Positions 32,896 through 41,115 of a stretch of DNA of 57,654 bases are shown here, one piece after another (within the stretch, counting starts at the first letter, position 1; each line of letters opens with the position of its first letter). Below the pieces are notes generated by a model. It was not told where the DNA came from. It did not search any database and worked only from the letters and a program-made list of their open reading frames with translations. This DNA is from a virus, in IMG/VR virus record IMGVR_UViG_3300034137_000038, positions 1 to 57,654 of that record. One strand, 5' to 3'. Both the position numbers and the translations under genes were made by a program.

Positions 32896-34392
32896 CTACT
32901 GGTGAACATTAATCTTGAATCCCTTTTCTACTAACCCGTGAAGCCGCTTCCCGTATTGATCAAACTCTTCCCTGGTCATAATGATGTCGTGCTGGGTCGA
33001 AGCATCGGAGTGAAGGAGTCGGCCTGTCCGTTGCAACTCCTGCCTCCGGGAACCGAAGAGGAAATCGGCCTCGATGATGTGTTCCAGGTCATTGATCGAG
33101 ACGCCTTCATCCATCACGCGCGAGGCGACAAAGGCTTTGCTTGCGCGCGCCACGTCCATCCGCTTCGAAGTCCCCCCATGCACATGAGGGAGAGAAAACC
33201 GCTTGGCGATCTGCGTCCCGAAGTCAATGGAATCGGCGAAGATGAGCGTTTTTCTACCCGGATGATAGAGGTCGCCGATTTTGATGAGCTTCGAGGCTAG
33301 TGAAGATACGATCCACACGTCCACCGTATGAAAGTCTTTACCGAGGATGGCGATAAGAGATTTCCAGTCCTGGCCGATCGGATATCCCGTCAGCGCGATA
33401 ATGTAATTGGTGCGCCCGTCTTCGCGGTAGGGCGAAGCAGAGAGGCCCATCCGGTATTTCGTCTTGAGGGTGGCGAGCTTGGAGAAAGTGGTCGCCGGCA
33501 GCCGGTGGCATTCGTCGAAGAGCACCATCTGAAATTCACTCTTCCGCACTTTTTCGTAAGCGTTGTAGGTGACGACCTCGAGGTCTCCGCTACTTACCCT
33601 GTAGAGCAATTCGTTAAATAGACGCGGAGCATGCTCTTTTAGATAACCCTTCCACTGATCAACCAGCGTGCGCGTCGGCACGACGATCAATTTTCTCCCC
33701 TTAATCGAATCCAGTGCGGCCATCGCGAGAAAGGATTTCCCGGCACTGGTCATCCAGAAGATGCCGACGGCTCCTAGCCGCATGAACTCCTTGTAAGCGT
33801 CACCCTGGAATTCATATTTACCCTCGAAGTTGAATTTGACCTCGGGTGATCTCTTGTCGGCCTCGGCAACGGGGCGGGGTACAAAAGGGAGATAGCCATC
33901 TTCGATGAGCTGAGCGAGAAGCTGAAACTCTTTTCCGCGAGTAATGACGCCGGAGTCAGAGCGCAGGCCGGAGAGATATGATTTGTAGTGCTCGGCGACA
34001 GGCTTGTCCTGGCGGTTAAAGAGGAGCTTGCCGTCCAGTACCTGAAGATCACCCGGAGGCTTTTCCAGCCCTGTCGCGGCTCTCAGGTCTTCGGGCACGT
34101 CTCCGAGCCAGAGCGTATAGCGGTTAATGAGAAAGAGGTTGTAAGAGGCCGTCGCACGCTCAAGCCAGCCGACGGAGAAATCCACGAAGCGAGGCACGAC
34201 GCAATACCACTCGTGGCCGCGCTTCGGAACTAATACATAAGGCTCTTTGAGAAACGCTGTAAAGTCGGCCTCTTTAAGCTGAGGATAGTGTGCGGACGCC
34301 AGCGCCCGCGCGCGCATCCGGGCCAGGCGCAACTCTTCTTCAGCTTCATTCAGGAGCGATTGTGCGTAGGAGATTTTTTGGTAGAGTTCCAT
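32896..34392 (-). CDS. SF2 helicase, XPB/UvsW-like
   Basis: A 498-aa helicase. Motif I is atypical, MTSAGKS (about residues 214-220). Motif Ia VPTRTLVDQW, motif II LFDECH (about 291-296), motif III LSASPY and motif VI QRTGRLLH are all present. The N-terminal 190 residues form an extra domain, as in XPB-like or UvsW-like enzymes that remodel branched DNA. A role in origin opening, recombination or fork repair is likely. It is in one operon with the BCS1-like gene. Confidence 0.85.
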   Translation of the reverse strand: MELYQKISYAQSLLNEAEEELRLARMRARALASAHYPQLKEADFTAFLKEPYVLVPKRGHEWYCVVPRFVDFSVGWLERATASYNLFLINRYTLWLGDVPEDLRAATGLEKPPGDLQVLDGKLLFNRQDKPVAEHYKSYLSGLRSDSGVITRGKEFQLLAQLIEDGYLPFVPRPVAEADKRSPEVKFNFEGKYEFQGDAYKEFMRLGAVGIFWMTSAGKSFLAMAALDSIKGRKLIVVPTRTLVDQWKGYLKEHAPRLFNELLYRVSSGDLEVVTYNAYEKVRKSEFQMVLFDECHRLPATTFSKLATLKTKYRMGLSASPYREDGRTNYIIALTGYPIGQDWKSLIAILGKDFHTVDVWIVSSLASKLIKIGDLYHPGRKTLIFADSIDFGTQIAKRFSLPHVHGGTSKRMDVARASKAFVASRVMDEGVSINDLEHIIEADFLFGSRRQELQRTGRLLHSDASTQHDIIMTREEFDQYGKRLHGLVEKGFKINVHQ

Positions 34393-34421
34393 TTATCCTA
34401 AATTCATCTTTGATGAGACTG

Positions 34422-34877
34422 TCATAGAGTCAAAGAGAACATACCGTTTTCACGTCCCCTCGAAACCAACCCGCGCCGCTCCAGCGCGCTGATATGCTTT
34501 GCAATCGAAGCCTTTGAGCGGATGCCGAAATGGCGAGCAATCTGCATATATGTGGGTTGGTGCCCTTTCCTTTCAATGAAGCCTCTGATGTATTCGAGAA
34601 TTTCTCTCTGTCGTTCGGTGCGAGGGATGCCCTTTTTGACGAGATCATCTCCAGCTTCAACTTCAGTAGTTTCCGGTACCAATCTAAATAATGGACCCGG
34701 AAGTCGAAACGGCTGGTGACATTTCCGGCAGTAGACCTTCCCTTTCGGCCCGATGTACTTAACATCTTTAGGACTCCACCCCTGCGAGCCGGGATGATGC
34801 GGCGAGTGCTGAAGCGTCTCGCATCCGGGGCACGAGATCGTGACGATCAGGTCCTTAATCTCGAACTGAGCTTTCAT
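34422..34877 (-). CDS. Zinc ribbon fused to LexA-type winged helix
   Basis: A 151-aa protein. N-terminal cysteines ISCPGCETL and VYCRKCHQPF make a zinc ribbon. The C-terminal half is a LexA DNA-binding domain (RTERQREILEYIRGFIERKG, then TYMQIARHFGIRSKASIAKH). The LexA protease domain is absent, so it cannot self-cleave and would be a DNA-damage-independent regulator, possibly one that competes for SOS-like boxes. Confidence 0.75.
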   Translation of the reverse strand: MKAQFEIKDLIVTISCPGCETLQHSPHHPGSQGWSPKDVKYIGPKGKVYCRKCHQPFRLPGPLFRLVPETTEVEAGDDLVKKGIPRTERQREILEYIRGFIERKGHQPTYMQIARHFGIRSKASIAKHISALERRGLVSRGRENGMFSLTL

Positions 34878-35170
34878 TGCTTCTTCGCTGGCGGAGCAGC
34901 TCGCTTCTTGGAAGGTTTCCGTTTTATCCGCCGCCCGTCGGTTCTGTAGCCGCGCGCAACATCATCGCCGATGGCGATAGCTTCCTTGGCTTTCAGCCCT
35001 CGCTCACGTGCCGCCACGTATGCCCCAATGGCTGCGGTCTCGACGGCTTCATCCCACATCCTGCTGCCGAGCCGTTCCAAGGCACGCTGGTCGCAAGGCA
35101 CGCCGGAATTAACAGCATCAAATAGTTTCGCGCGATGTTTGCGCCACCAACTCTGAAACGCAATGCTCAA
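34874..35170 (-). CDS. Small basic protein, unknown
   Basis: A 98-aa protein with a helical core (LGSRMWDEAVETAAIGAYVA) and a Lys/Arg/Pro tail (RIKRKPSKKRAAPPAKKQ). The stop overlaps the start of the LexA-like gene (ATGA), so they are co-translated. It may be a DNA-binding partner. Confidence 0.5.
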   Translation of the reverse strand: MSIAFQSWWRKHRAKLFDAVNSGVPCDQRALERLGSRMWDEAVETAAIGAYVAARERGLKAKEAIAIGDDVARGYRTDGRRIKRKPSKKRAAPPAKKQ

Positions 35171-35186
35171 AATTATTCCCTCCCGA

Positions 35187-35429
35187 TCAACCCACTAGTT
35201 CAGGCCCACTATCCGCCGCGGCGAAAACTTGTCGTCGGCCGACGCCTGATCTGAGTCTGACCATGCCCGCGATAAAGCGAGAGCATGGACCGTGTCCATA
35301 GCCCGAGTGCCTGACTCTCCAGCGCTTGACCAGATCAGTACTGGACTGCCCGCTGGAGGTGAGAGTGACGGCGAGATGTGCGCCGCAGCGGCAGTACAAC
35401 TCACGTTTTCTCTTTTGTTGTTGCTTCAA
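35187..35429 (-). CDS. Small cysteine-containing protein, unknown
   Basis: An 80-aa basic protein beginning MKQQQKRKRELYCRCGAHLA, with cysteines that might form a degraded zinc site. It overlaps the upstream gene by 4 bases. Unknown. Confidence 0.45.
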   Translation of the reverse strand: MKQQQKRKRELYCRCGAHLAVTLTSSGQSSTDLVKRWRVRHSGYGHGPCSRFIAGMVRLRSGVGRRQVFAAADSGPELVG

Positions 35430-35797
35430 TTATTCTCCTTCGAAGGTGACACCCATTCGTGACGAGTGCGCATGCGTCGCCGAAACTCGACACGGCCTCG
35501 CAACATTCTGGTCTTGACGGGGCAATCACAACTTGTCAGCACACGAGGTGCGGTCGTCGTGCTTATCACGCCCTTCGCCGGGTCTTTGAAAACCAGAGTG
35601 ACCGTGTACTCTTCACGGGTGCAAACAAGCCCGTGTCCCCACTGCACCCTGCCCTCTGCGTCAAGATCGAGCACGAAGGCGATGCCGCTCTCGTCGCTGG
35701 CCTCGATACAGTCTTCCAGCAGCTCGCCGTCGAGATAGACTTCCCATTTCAATGACTCAGGCATACCCGCGTGTATGCGCATCCGATTCCCTTCCAT
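35426..35797 (-). CDS. Unknown beta-rich protein
   Basis: About 118-123 aa; start either at 35797 or at the ATG at 35782, which has GAAGGGA close upstream. Beta strands (KWEVYLDGELLEDCIEASDE, GLVCTREEYTVTLVFKD) and a conserved Cys cluster (LTSCDCPVKTRML). Not recognised. Confidence 0.5.
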   Translation of the reverse strand: MEGNRMRIHAGMPESLKWEVYLDGELLEDCIEASDESGIAFVLDLDAEGRVQWGHGLVCTREEYTVTLVFKDPAKGVISTTTAPRVLTSCDCPVKTRMLRGRVEFRRRMRTRHEWVSPSKENN

Positions 35798-35806
35798 CGT
35801 TTGAAC

Positions 35807-35867
35807 GGGGAGGCGGGAGCCCCTGTTGCCGGGCTTAGAACACCGGCGAGCCCGAGCCCGCCTCCCC
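35807..35867. terminator. Long GC-rich hairpin below the recombinase gene
   Basis: GGGGAGGCGGG (35807-35817) pairs perfectly with 35857-35867; the 39-base loop can form a further stem. It lies between the recombinase stop (35961) and the next minus gene, so it may end the recombinase message or act as a structured leader. Confidence 0.5.
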
Positions 35868-35960
35868 TTAGATTGATTTTACCGATAGGCAAGAATGCCC
35901 TTTTGTTTTGTAATAGGCGGGCTTCCTCCTTTTCTTTTTGTGTTGTTAGAGCAAAATCAA

Positions 35961-37055
35961 TTAGTTGATACGGCTCCTGAGCTGAGCCTTCCAACCCCCG
36001 CCGCGCTTGGTGCGCTTGCGACGCTTGGATTTGCCACTGGGCGGGCGAAACGGCACTCGCATCTTTTTGGCTGCACGCTTGCGCGCGGCATCTCCGCCCG
36101 AGCGGATGTAGCCTTGCGTCGTCTGCACGTAGACGTGGCCGAGAAAGTCCCGCACGAGCTCAATGTCTTTGCTCTCCTTATGAAGGTGTGTGGCGGCGCT
36201 GCGCCTCAGGTCGTGCGCGGAGAAGTGAGCACAGCCCGCTTCCTCACCACGGCGCTGCAAAGTTTTGTAGATGGCTGCGGCACTCAGCCCCCTCTCTGTG
36301 TGAATGCCACCGTGCCTGTCTACGGGACACAGCAATGGGCCGGGCTCGTTCCCTCTCAGACGAAGCCAGAGGTTGATGCACCGGCGCGCCCCCCCATCCA
36401 GGAAGTGAACCGTGCGATCCCGTTCGCCTTTGCCGTGAACTCTCAATTGATGCGAGCGGGGCGTCCAGTCCGAGAGGTGCAAACGAATACTCTCGCAGCA
36501 CCGCAGGCCGCCACCGTAAAGGATGGCCAGAAGAGCCGCATCGCGCGCGCCGGCAGCGGTCGCGCTCGCGCGGTCACAGATGCGAAAGAGAGCACTGATC
36601 TCAGAGACGGAGAGTGCGCGTCCGGGCCTGACCAAGTGATTGCCTCTCACTCCTTTGACATCCCGGATTTCTTCCAGTTCCTGAACCGACATCTGGTTGA
36701 GACGCCAGGCGCGGCGCGCCACCTCTTTGAGAGCCGAAAGCGTCGAGTTGATAACGCTCGCAGCATACTCTTGGAGCAGGAGCCGGTTGCGCACGTGCTC
36801 GACGGCCGGAGCACGCAGCGCTCGCCAGTCGTAGTCCATGATGGTTGCCTGATCCTCGCCCACGAGGATGCGCGCGGCCCTCTCCAGGTTGACCCGTTGA
36901 CCGCGCTTGCCGCCTTCGGCCAAGTAGTCGAGGTAGGCGTTGCAGGGGGCGAAAGGATGGTTCGAGGGAAGTCCCGCGGGGCTCGAATGGACGAGGTGCA
37001 GCACGCCCATCTGGGAATCTTTTTCGAGGGTGATGTGGCCTGTTTTAACGCTCAT
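35961..37055 (-). CDS. Tyrosine recombinase (XerC/integrase family)
   Basis: A 364-aa recombinase with the full catalytic set: Arg in GGGLRCCESI (about 185), Lys in VHGKGERDR (about 209), H-x-x-R in SAHDLRRSAAT (about 281-284), His in FLGHVYVQTT (about 307) and Tyr in QGYIRSG (about 316). The N-terminal SAM-like domain begins near residue 35. GGAGC precedes the ATG at 37055. A 34-bp palindrome with lox-like geometry lies 145 bases upstream. It could integrate the element or, as with Cre of P1, resolve dimers of a plasmid form. Confidence 0.88.
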   Translation of the reverse strand: MSVKTGHITLEKDSQMGVLHLVHSSPAGLPSNHPFAPCNAYLDYLAEGGKRGQRVNLERAARILVGEDQATIMDYDWRALRAPAVEHVRNRLLLQEYAASVINSTLSALKEVARRAWRLNQMSVQELEEIRDVKGVRGNHLVRPGRALSVSEISALFRICDRASATAAGARDAALLAILYGGGLRCCESIRLHLSDWTPRSHQLRVHGKGERDRTVHFLDGGARRCINLWLRLRGNEPGPLLCPVDRHGGIHTERGLSAAAIYKTLQRRGEEAGCAHFSAHDLRRSAATHLHKESKDIELVRDFLGHVYVQTTQGYIRSGGDAARKRAAKKMRVPFRPPSGKSKRRKRTKRGGGWKAQLRSRIN

Positions 37056-37199
37056 CCATTTGCTCCGAATTTTTGCAGCCTCAAGCCCTGGATTTCAGCC
37101 CCATCTGACGAGTGACGAGTGACAAGTGACAAGTCGTTTCACACAATGAAAATCAGCCCGAAGCCGCCGGAGGGGGGCGCTTGCCCGCCCTTTTTGCGG

Positions 37200-37233
37200 C
37201 TAGGTAATGACAATGTGTTTTGTCATTACCTAG
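37200..37233. other. loxP-like palindrome: 14-bp arms, 6-bp spacer
   Basis: CTAGGTAATGACAA (37200-37213), spacer TGTGTT, and a perfect inverted copy (37220-37233). The asymmetric 6-bp spacer and A/T-rich arms resemble crossover sites of tyrosine recombinases (loxP has 13 + 8 + 13). No T-tract follows. It lies just upstream of the recombinase gene. An operator for that gene is the alternative. Confidence 0.6.
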
Positions 37234-37277
37234 AAAGGGTGCTGACAAGACGTTTTTTCAACACCCAAACGGAGGCT

Positions 37278-37832
37278 CTAAACCGGCCTCAAATGAGTAG
37301 GCGCCTCGCGCTCCGCCGGGCTTGCCGCCGCCACTTCGTGACTCGTCAACAGCCACCGCTTGAGTTGTCCTAGTTGATGAGCCAGACCGCCTGCACCCAA
37401 CTCCACCGCACACCCTACAGGCTGCCAGCGCGTTACCGGCACTGCCTGCTTGTACGTTTGACCGCCGTAGACGAAGGCGCGCTCCGGCCTCCAGAGCTGG
37501 CAATGATGCTTGAGCTTTTGCACCCACTCGTCGCGCCTCGCTTCAGCTTGCGCCGGAGTCAACTTCTCGTCATGGCACTCGATCAGTGTGGCCCAGGGTA
37601 TCGGGCCATACTTGGCCGAGACGATCATCACATTCAAATAGGGTGCTGCAAGCGAGCTTCCTTCACGACCTCGATACACAGTACCCATCGCGTCGTAAGC
37701 CTCTTTCAGTTCGGCGACATACTTTCGCACGACGCGAAATGCCGGGCCGTCAAATACCTTGAAAGCGGGTTGCTTTTCAGCGCACAGCACCTGCCGCTCC
37801 GCGCTGCTCATCACCAGGAGTCTTTGTATCAT
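37278..37832 (-). CDS. DUF6884/YaaA-like protein
   Basis: A 184-aa protein starting at the ATG at 37832, which follows GGGGGAGGGG. SAERQVLCAEKQPAFKVFDG, LNVMIVSAKYGPIPW and RAFVYGGQTYKQAV match the pattern of DUF6884-type proteins, relatives of YaaA found in phages. Such proteins are thought to act on nucleobases or DNA, but the reaction is not established. Its start lies within the preceding gene. Confidence 0.65.
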   Translation of the reverse strand: MIQRLLVMSSAERQVLCAEKQPAFKVFDGPAFRVVRKYVAELKEAYDAMGTVYRGREGSSLAAPYLNVMIVSAKYGPIPWATLIECHDEKLTPAQAEARRDEWVQKLKHHCQLWRPERAFVYGGQTYKQAVPVTRWQPVGCAVELGAGGLAHQLGQLKRWLLTSHEVAAASPAEREAPTHLRPV

Positions 37833-38412
37833 TGCCCCTCCCCCGTAAAATCTCATCCACCTTTTTCTCTCCAACTCCGTGCCGTCGGTACAACTCTCTG
37901 ATCGCTCGATCTTCCTCGTTAAATTTCTCAGAGAGTGCTTCAGGAGAATTAAGACGCGTCTGCTCCGACGGTGAAAATTCGAGCGTGAAGAGATTCTGAT
38001 TCGTGACCGGAAAGATTTGAGCTTCAGGGTGTAGCTTCTCGCGGGCACTACTAAATCCCAAGTTGTTCTCAAAAGGAAAAATCTGCGGAATGCCATCACT
38101 CAAATGCAGACCATGGCGTCCGGCTATCTCGTCAATCTCCGAGCGGTCATCCGCCTGAAAGATCAGAATGCCCCACATACACTTCGCCCATAGAACGTGA
38201 ATCATCTGCATGAGCGAATTCGCCGCCGTGTGCGGTCGATACAGCTCCCATTCGACCGTGGCGGCGAAAATGCGTGCGCCGGCTCTCATCGGAGAGATCA
38301 GCATCGCCACCGCCTGCAAGTCCTGGTCGCGCAGCTTCTCGGAAATTTCTTTAACCGTCGTATCGTAATATGGCCTGCCGTTGTGGGTCTCATAGAACTC
38401 TTTTATGTTCAC
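37777..38412 (-). CDS. Unknown alpha/beta protein
   Basis: A 211-aa protein; MNIKEFYETHNGRPYYDTTV, LQAVAMLISPMRAGARIFAA, and a segment GILIFQADDRSEIDEIAGRH. It overlaps the DUF6884 gene by 56 bases, so the two are likely functionally linked. The family is not recognised. Confidence 0.55.
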   Translation of the reverse strand: MNIKEFYETHNGRPYYDTTVKEISEKLRDQDLQAVAMLISPMRAGARIFAATVEWELYRPHTAANSLMQMIHVLWAKCMWGILIFQADDRSEIDEIAGRHGLHLSDGIPQIFPFENNLGFSSAREKLHPEAQIFPVTNQNLFTLEFSPSEQTRLNSPEALSEKFNEEDRAIRELYRRHGVGEKKVDEILRGRGNDTKTPGDEQRGAAGAVR

Positions 38413-38477
38413 GTGGGCTACCTCGAAAGCGAATATTTAATTCACAATCCTATTGTTGAGCGTCTTTCATGGAATAC

Positions 38478-38573
38478 TCATTTTGAGTTGTCGGTAATCA
38501 CTCCGTACGAATACAGAAGGAATGCCACGATCACTGACGCGACTAACTCCCAACCGGGTCCCGTCTCATTCAC
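38478..38573 (-). CDS. Possible 31-aa single-pass membrane peptide
   Basis: A GTG at 38573 with TGAGG 7 bases upstream opens a frame with one hydrophobic helix (WELVASVIVAFLLYSYGVIT). Small phage membrane peptides of this form exist, but chance cannot be excluded. The surrounding 38413-38606 shows nothing else. Confidence 0.35.
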   Translation of the reverse strand: MNETGPGWELVASVIVAFLLYSYGVITDNSK

Positions 38574-38606
38574 CTCTACACCTCAACGCTGCTCATGCAA
38601 GGCTGT

Positions 38607-38876
38607 TCACTGTGGCTCTTCTCTCTTCCTTTGCAGGTCAAAAACTTCATGAGACGTACGAATCTTTCCGCGATAGTAATAGCGATCATCGTCGCCGTCG
38701 GTAACGAAGTCTTCGTCAATCTTAATGATGCCGTCCAAGCGCGCTATCTCGACGAGTGAATGCAGCGACATGCCGATTGAGGTCGCATCTCCGCGACGGC
38801 GGGCAGTGCGCGCCAGCGATGCCAAGCGATTGTCTGGAATCTCGAAGGTTTGAGGAACGTAAACTTTAACCTTCAT
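38607..38876 (-). CDS. Unknown small protein, possibly ribbon-helix-helix-like
   Basis: An 89-aa protein; GAGG precedes the ATG at 38876. Begins MKVKVYVPQTFEIPDNRLAS and contains ARRRGDATSIGMSLHSLVEI. The strand then helices might form a small DNA-binding fold. Unknown. Confidence 0.5.
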   Translation of the reverse strand: MKVKVYVPQTFEIPDNRLASLARTARRRGDATSIGMSLHSLVEIARLDGIIKIDEDFVTDGDDDRYYYRGKIRTSHEVFDLQRKREEPQ

Positions 38877-38942
38877 CAGAACCTCGCAGGAAACTTCGGT
38901 TTTCAAACCGAAGAGGAATGCGTAGCCACTGCGTGCAGGCTT

Positions 38943-39128
38943 TCAACTTCGCGCCTCTTCGCGCCGTGCCATTCGCGCGAGCAAGCGCACGTAATCACCA
39001 AAAGGGTTGACATCCTTAGTGCGAAACAAATCAATGCTGCGCCGCCCTTGACGCAACCCCGTGTAGCAGGCATCACACACGTCGTACTCGTTCAGAACTT
39101 CTTCGCGCTTACATAGCGGACAATGCAT
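38943..39128 (-). CDS. Small zinc-knuckle protein
   Basis: A 61-aa protein with HCPLCKREE and DVCDACYTG, one four-cysteine site, then a basic helical tail (YVRLLARMARREEARS). GGAGG lies upstream of the ATG. One of at least eight small zinc-ribbon genes in this element. Confidence 0.6.
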   Translation of the reverse strand: MHCPLCKREEVLNEYDVCDACYTGLRQGRRSIDLFRTKDVNPFGDYVRLLARMARREEARS

Positions 39129-39183
39129 TGCTCAACCTCCGATAATTTCTGTAGAAGCCCCTTCTTTGAAGTCGGGGAGCTAT

Positions 39184-40296
39184 TCACTGACAAAACTCCT
39201 TGAGCCTCGGATACCCGCTATGTTCGACACCATCGAGCCAGCGTCCCGCTTTCTTTTTGCCTGCGAGGACATACTCAATGCCGTGAAAAGTTTCGACCGG
39301 AACATTACGGCAGGAGGAACAGAAATCCTGCATGAGGCCCTCACGCTCTATCCAATTACAGCCACCCTCGCAAGGATTATTTTCAGTACAGCCGCAGGCG
39401 ACGCACGCCGGGCCGTCATCACCTTCAGGCGGATCAGCCGAGCCGTCCAGTGGTTTCCACTCTCCCCACTGTTTATCGAAGAACTCCATTCCGAAGAGAG
39501 CGCAAAAATCGCGCACGCCGCGAGCCCACTGGGGAGACATGGCTCGCGCGCGCCGCGGGCTTCGGAAATAACTCTCTCCACCAAGGAGCACACCCTGAAT
39601 GCGTCGCGCATGAGGAGTATCCCAGTGCGCGGTGGGGCCGATTGTGTAGGGCCAGTTACGGATGACGGACAATTCAACAGGCGCGATCAGCGGCTCCAGC
39701 GATAGCAGCCGTACCTCGAAGGGACAATCGAGAAGATGAGGGGCCCGCTTCTCCAGATACTTTTGATTACCCGCGCTCACGGCTACATGCACATGCCGGA
39801 ACTTCTCGGCGAAAACTTTACTCGACCAACCGCGTTCATTCCGGTAGAGCTTAACGAAGCGCGCCAGCTCATCGGCATGTTTGGTCAGGAACTGGTAGAT
39901 GTGCATGTTCTGCGCGAGCATCTCGTCAAACACTCTGCTCCTCATCTCGTAAGTGATGAGAGGTATCCCCGCTCTCTTGATCGGCAGCATTAGGTCGCTC
40001 ATTGATTCGACGAAGATATTTCGCGGATGGCCGCGCCAGCGTCTGGGAAGGTCGAGGTTGACGAGCTCGAAACGGATGTGCTCAAGGTTAGCCGCGATGT
40101 AAGCCAGGCCGTTGCCGACCCATAGATTCATCCCTTCGGCGTAGCAACGCAGGCAATCATCTCCCGCCTTAATGCAGAAGTGCCCGCGACGCTCGGGCTC
40201 GACATCAGTTCGGAACGCAGCGAGCGGATTCCAGGTCGCGCCCTCAGTGCCGGTGATCTGGTCGCGCGTCCACTCGATCGGGGTTCTAGCTCCCAT
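39184..40296 (-). CDS. DUF5131 (phage Gp37/Gp68) family protein with extra Cys-rich domain
   Basis: A 370-aa protein. The opening TPIEWTRDQITGTEGATWNP and CIKAGDDCLRCYAEGM give the family's cysteine cluster, which resembles an iron-sulfur site, and IFVESMSDLM and QFLTKH fit the TIM-barrel-like core. A second cluster near the C-terminus (ACVACGCTENNPCEGGCNW, DFCSSC) is an additional zinc-type insertion. The family is frequent in phages with unknown function, sometimes next to three-Cys-motif partner proteins; no such partner is seen here. Confidence 0.8.
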   Translation of the reverse strand: MGARTPIEWTRDQITGTEGATWNPLAAFRTDVEPERRGHFCIKAGDDCLRCYAEGMNLWVGNGLAYIAANLEHIRFELVNLDLPRRWRGHPRNIFVESMSDLMLPIKRAGIPLITYEMRSRVFDEMLAQNMHIYQFLTKHADELARFVKLYRNERGWSSKVFAEKFRHVHVAVSAGNQKYLEKRAPHLLDCPFEVRLLSLEPLIAPVELSVIRNWPYTIGPTAHWDTPHARRIQGVLLGGESYFRSPRRARAMSPQWARGVRDFCALFGMEFFDKQWGEWKPLDGSADPPEGDDGPACVACGCTENNPCEGGCNWIEREGLMQDFCSSCRNVPVETFHGIEYVLAGKKKAGRWLDGVEHSGYPRLKEFCQ

Positions 40297-40320
40297 GATT
40301 GATATAGCGCCCCTCTCTTC

Positions 40321-40626
40321 TCAAGCTCGCGCTTCGACCCTCGAAGCACGAGGCCATTTTTCAAGTTCCGCAGTACGCGCCCGCTCGGCGCGAGAAGCGC
40401 AGCTATCCTCCAGTCGAATGCGAGCGCGCAGCATCACCTGGCGCGAACCCTTGATGATCTTTCGCTCCCCAACTTCATCTACATGCACGGCGATGGGCCG
40501 CACTCCGGGTCTACGTTGCGCGCCGTTGATTTGAGTGTAGGATTCTCCGACGAGCACAACCTTCCGACCGCAGCCACCTTTTTCAGTGCGGCAGAAGTAG
40601 ACATATTCTTTAGGGTGTTTCCGCAT
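40321..40626 (-). CDS. Small unknown protein with zinc-like pair
   Basis: A 101-aa protein starting at the ATG at 40626. EYVYFCRTEKGGCGRKVVLV holds a cysteine pair and the C-terminus is Arg/Glu-rich (RARIRLEDSCASRAERAR). Unknown, possibly nucleic-acid binding. Confidence 0.5.
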   Translation of the reverse strand: MRKHPKEYVYFCRTEKGGCGRKVVLVGESYTQINGAQRRPGVRPIAVHVDEVGERKIIKGSRQVMLRARIRLEDSCASRAERARTAELEKWPRASRVEARA

Positions 40627-40647
40627 GGCTAAATTCCTTTCGTGCAC

Positions 40648-40839
40648 CTATTCGGGCTGGCGCACGCCTACCATTCGCTTGCGCTTTGGTTGCAAACCAA
40701 GTCGCTCGCGCAAGCCCGCGCAAGCGTTCAGTTCACGCTCCGGTATGCAGAGCGCGCACACCCACTTGCCGTCCGCGTCTCGCATGTGCAGGCGCTCCGA
40801 TCCTTTGCTACACACTTCACATTTGAACCGCTTGGACAA
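40648..40839 (-). CDS. Small zinc-ribbon protein with TTG start
   Basis: A 63-aa protein; the TTG at 40839 is chosen since GGAGG lies 7 bases upstream, while the upstream ATG lacks a site. Two cysteine pairs (KCEVCSKGS, WVCALCIPE) form a ribbon. Function unknown. Confidence 0.55.
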   Translation of the reverse strand: MSKRFKCEVCSKGSERLHMRDADGKWVCALCIPERELNACAGLRERLGLQPKRKRMVGVRQPE

Positions 40840-40884
40840 TGCGTCCCCTCCTCTAATCATCATTCGAAACGGTAATGATCTTGC

Positions 40885-41115
40885 TCATGCTTCCCCCCGC
40901 TCGCTCCTCGCTTGCCCGCGGCAGCCGCGGCATCTCTTTGGCGGATTCTTAAATCCCTTCTCTTTGAAGAACTGCTGCTCGCGCTCCGTCCAGATAAAAT
41001 CAGATGTGCATTCGACGCAGCGAATAAACTGGTCAGAAAATGGTTTCTTATTTTCCTCGCGCGCCTTTCGTCGGTGGCGGACATGATCGCTCAAGTGTTT
41101 ATTCTTAGGCGCCAT
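40885..41115 (-). CDS. zf-trcl-type zinc-ribbon protein
   Basis: A 76-aa protein. IRCVECTSDFIWTEREQQFF then GFKNPPKRCRGCR matches the probable zinc-ribbon family (zf-trcl). It overlaps the end of the replisome organiser gene by 11 bases. Confidence 0.7.
   Translation of the reverse strand: MAPKNKHLSDHVRHRRKAREENKKPFSDQFIRCVECTSDFIWTEREQQFFKEKGFKNPPKRCRGCRGQARSERGEA

Noticed and set aside
35895-37115. Plus-strand frame of 406 codons over the recombinase gene
   Set aside because: The minus strand encodes a recombinase with all catalytic residues; the plus frame is its shadow.
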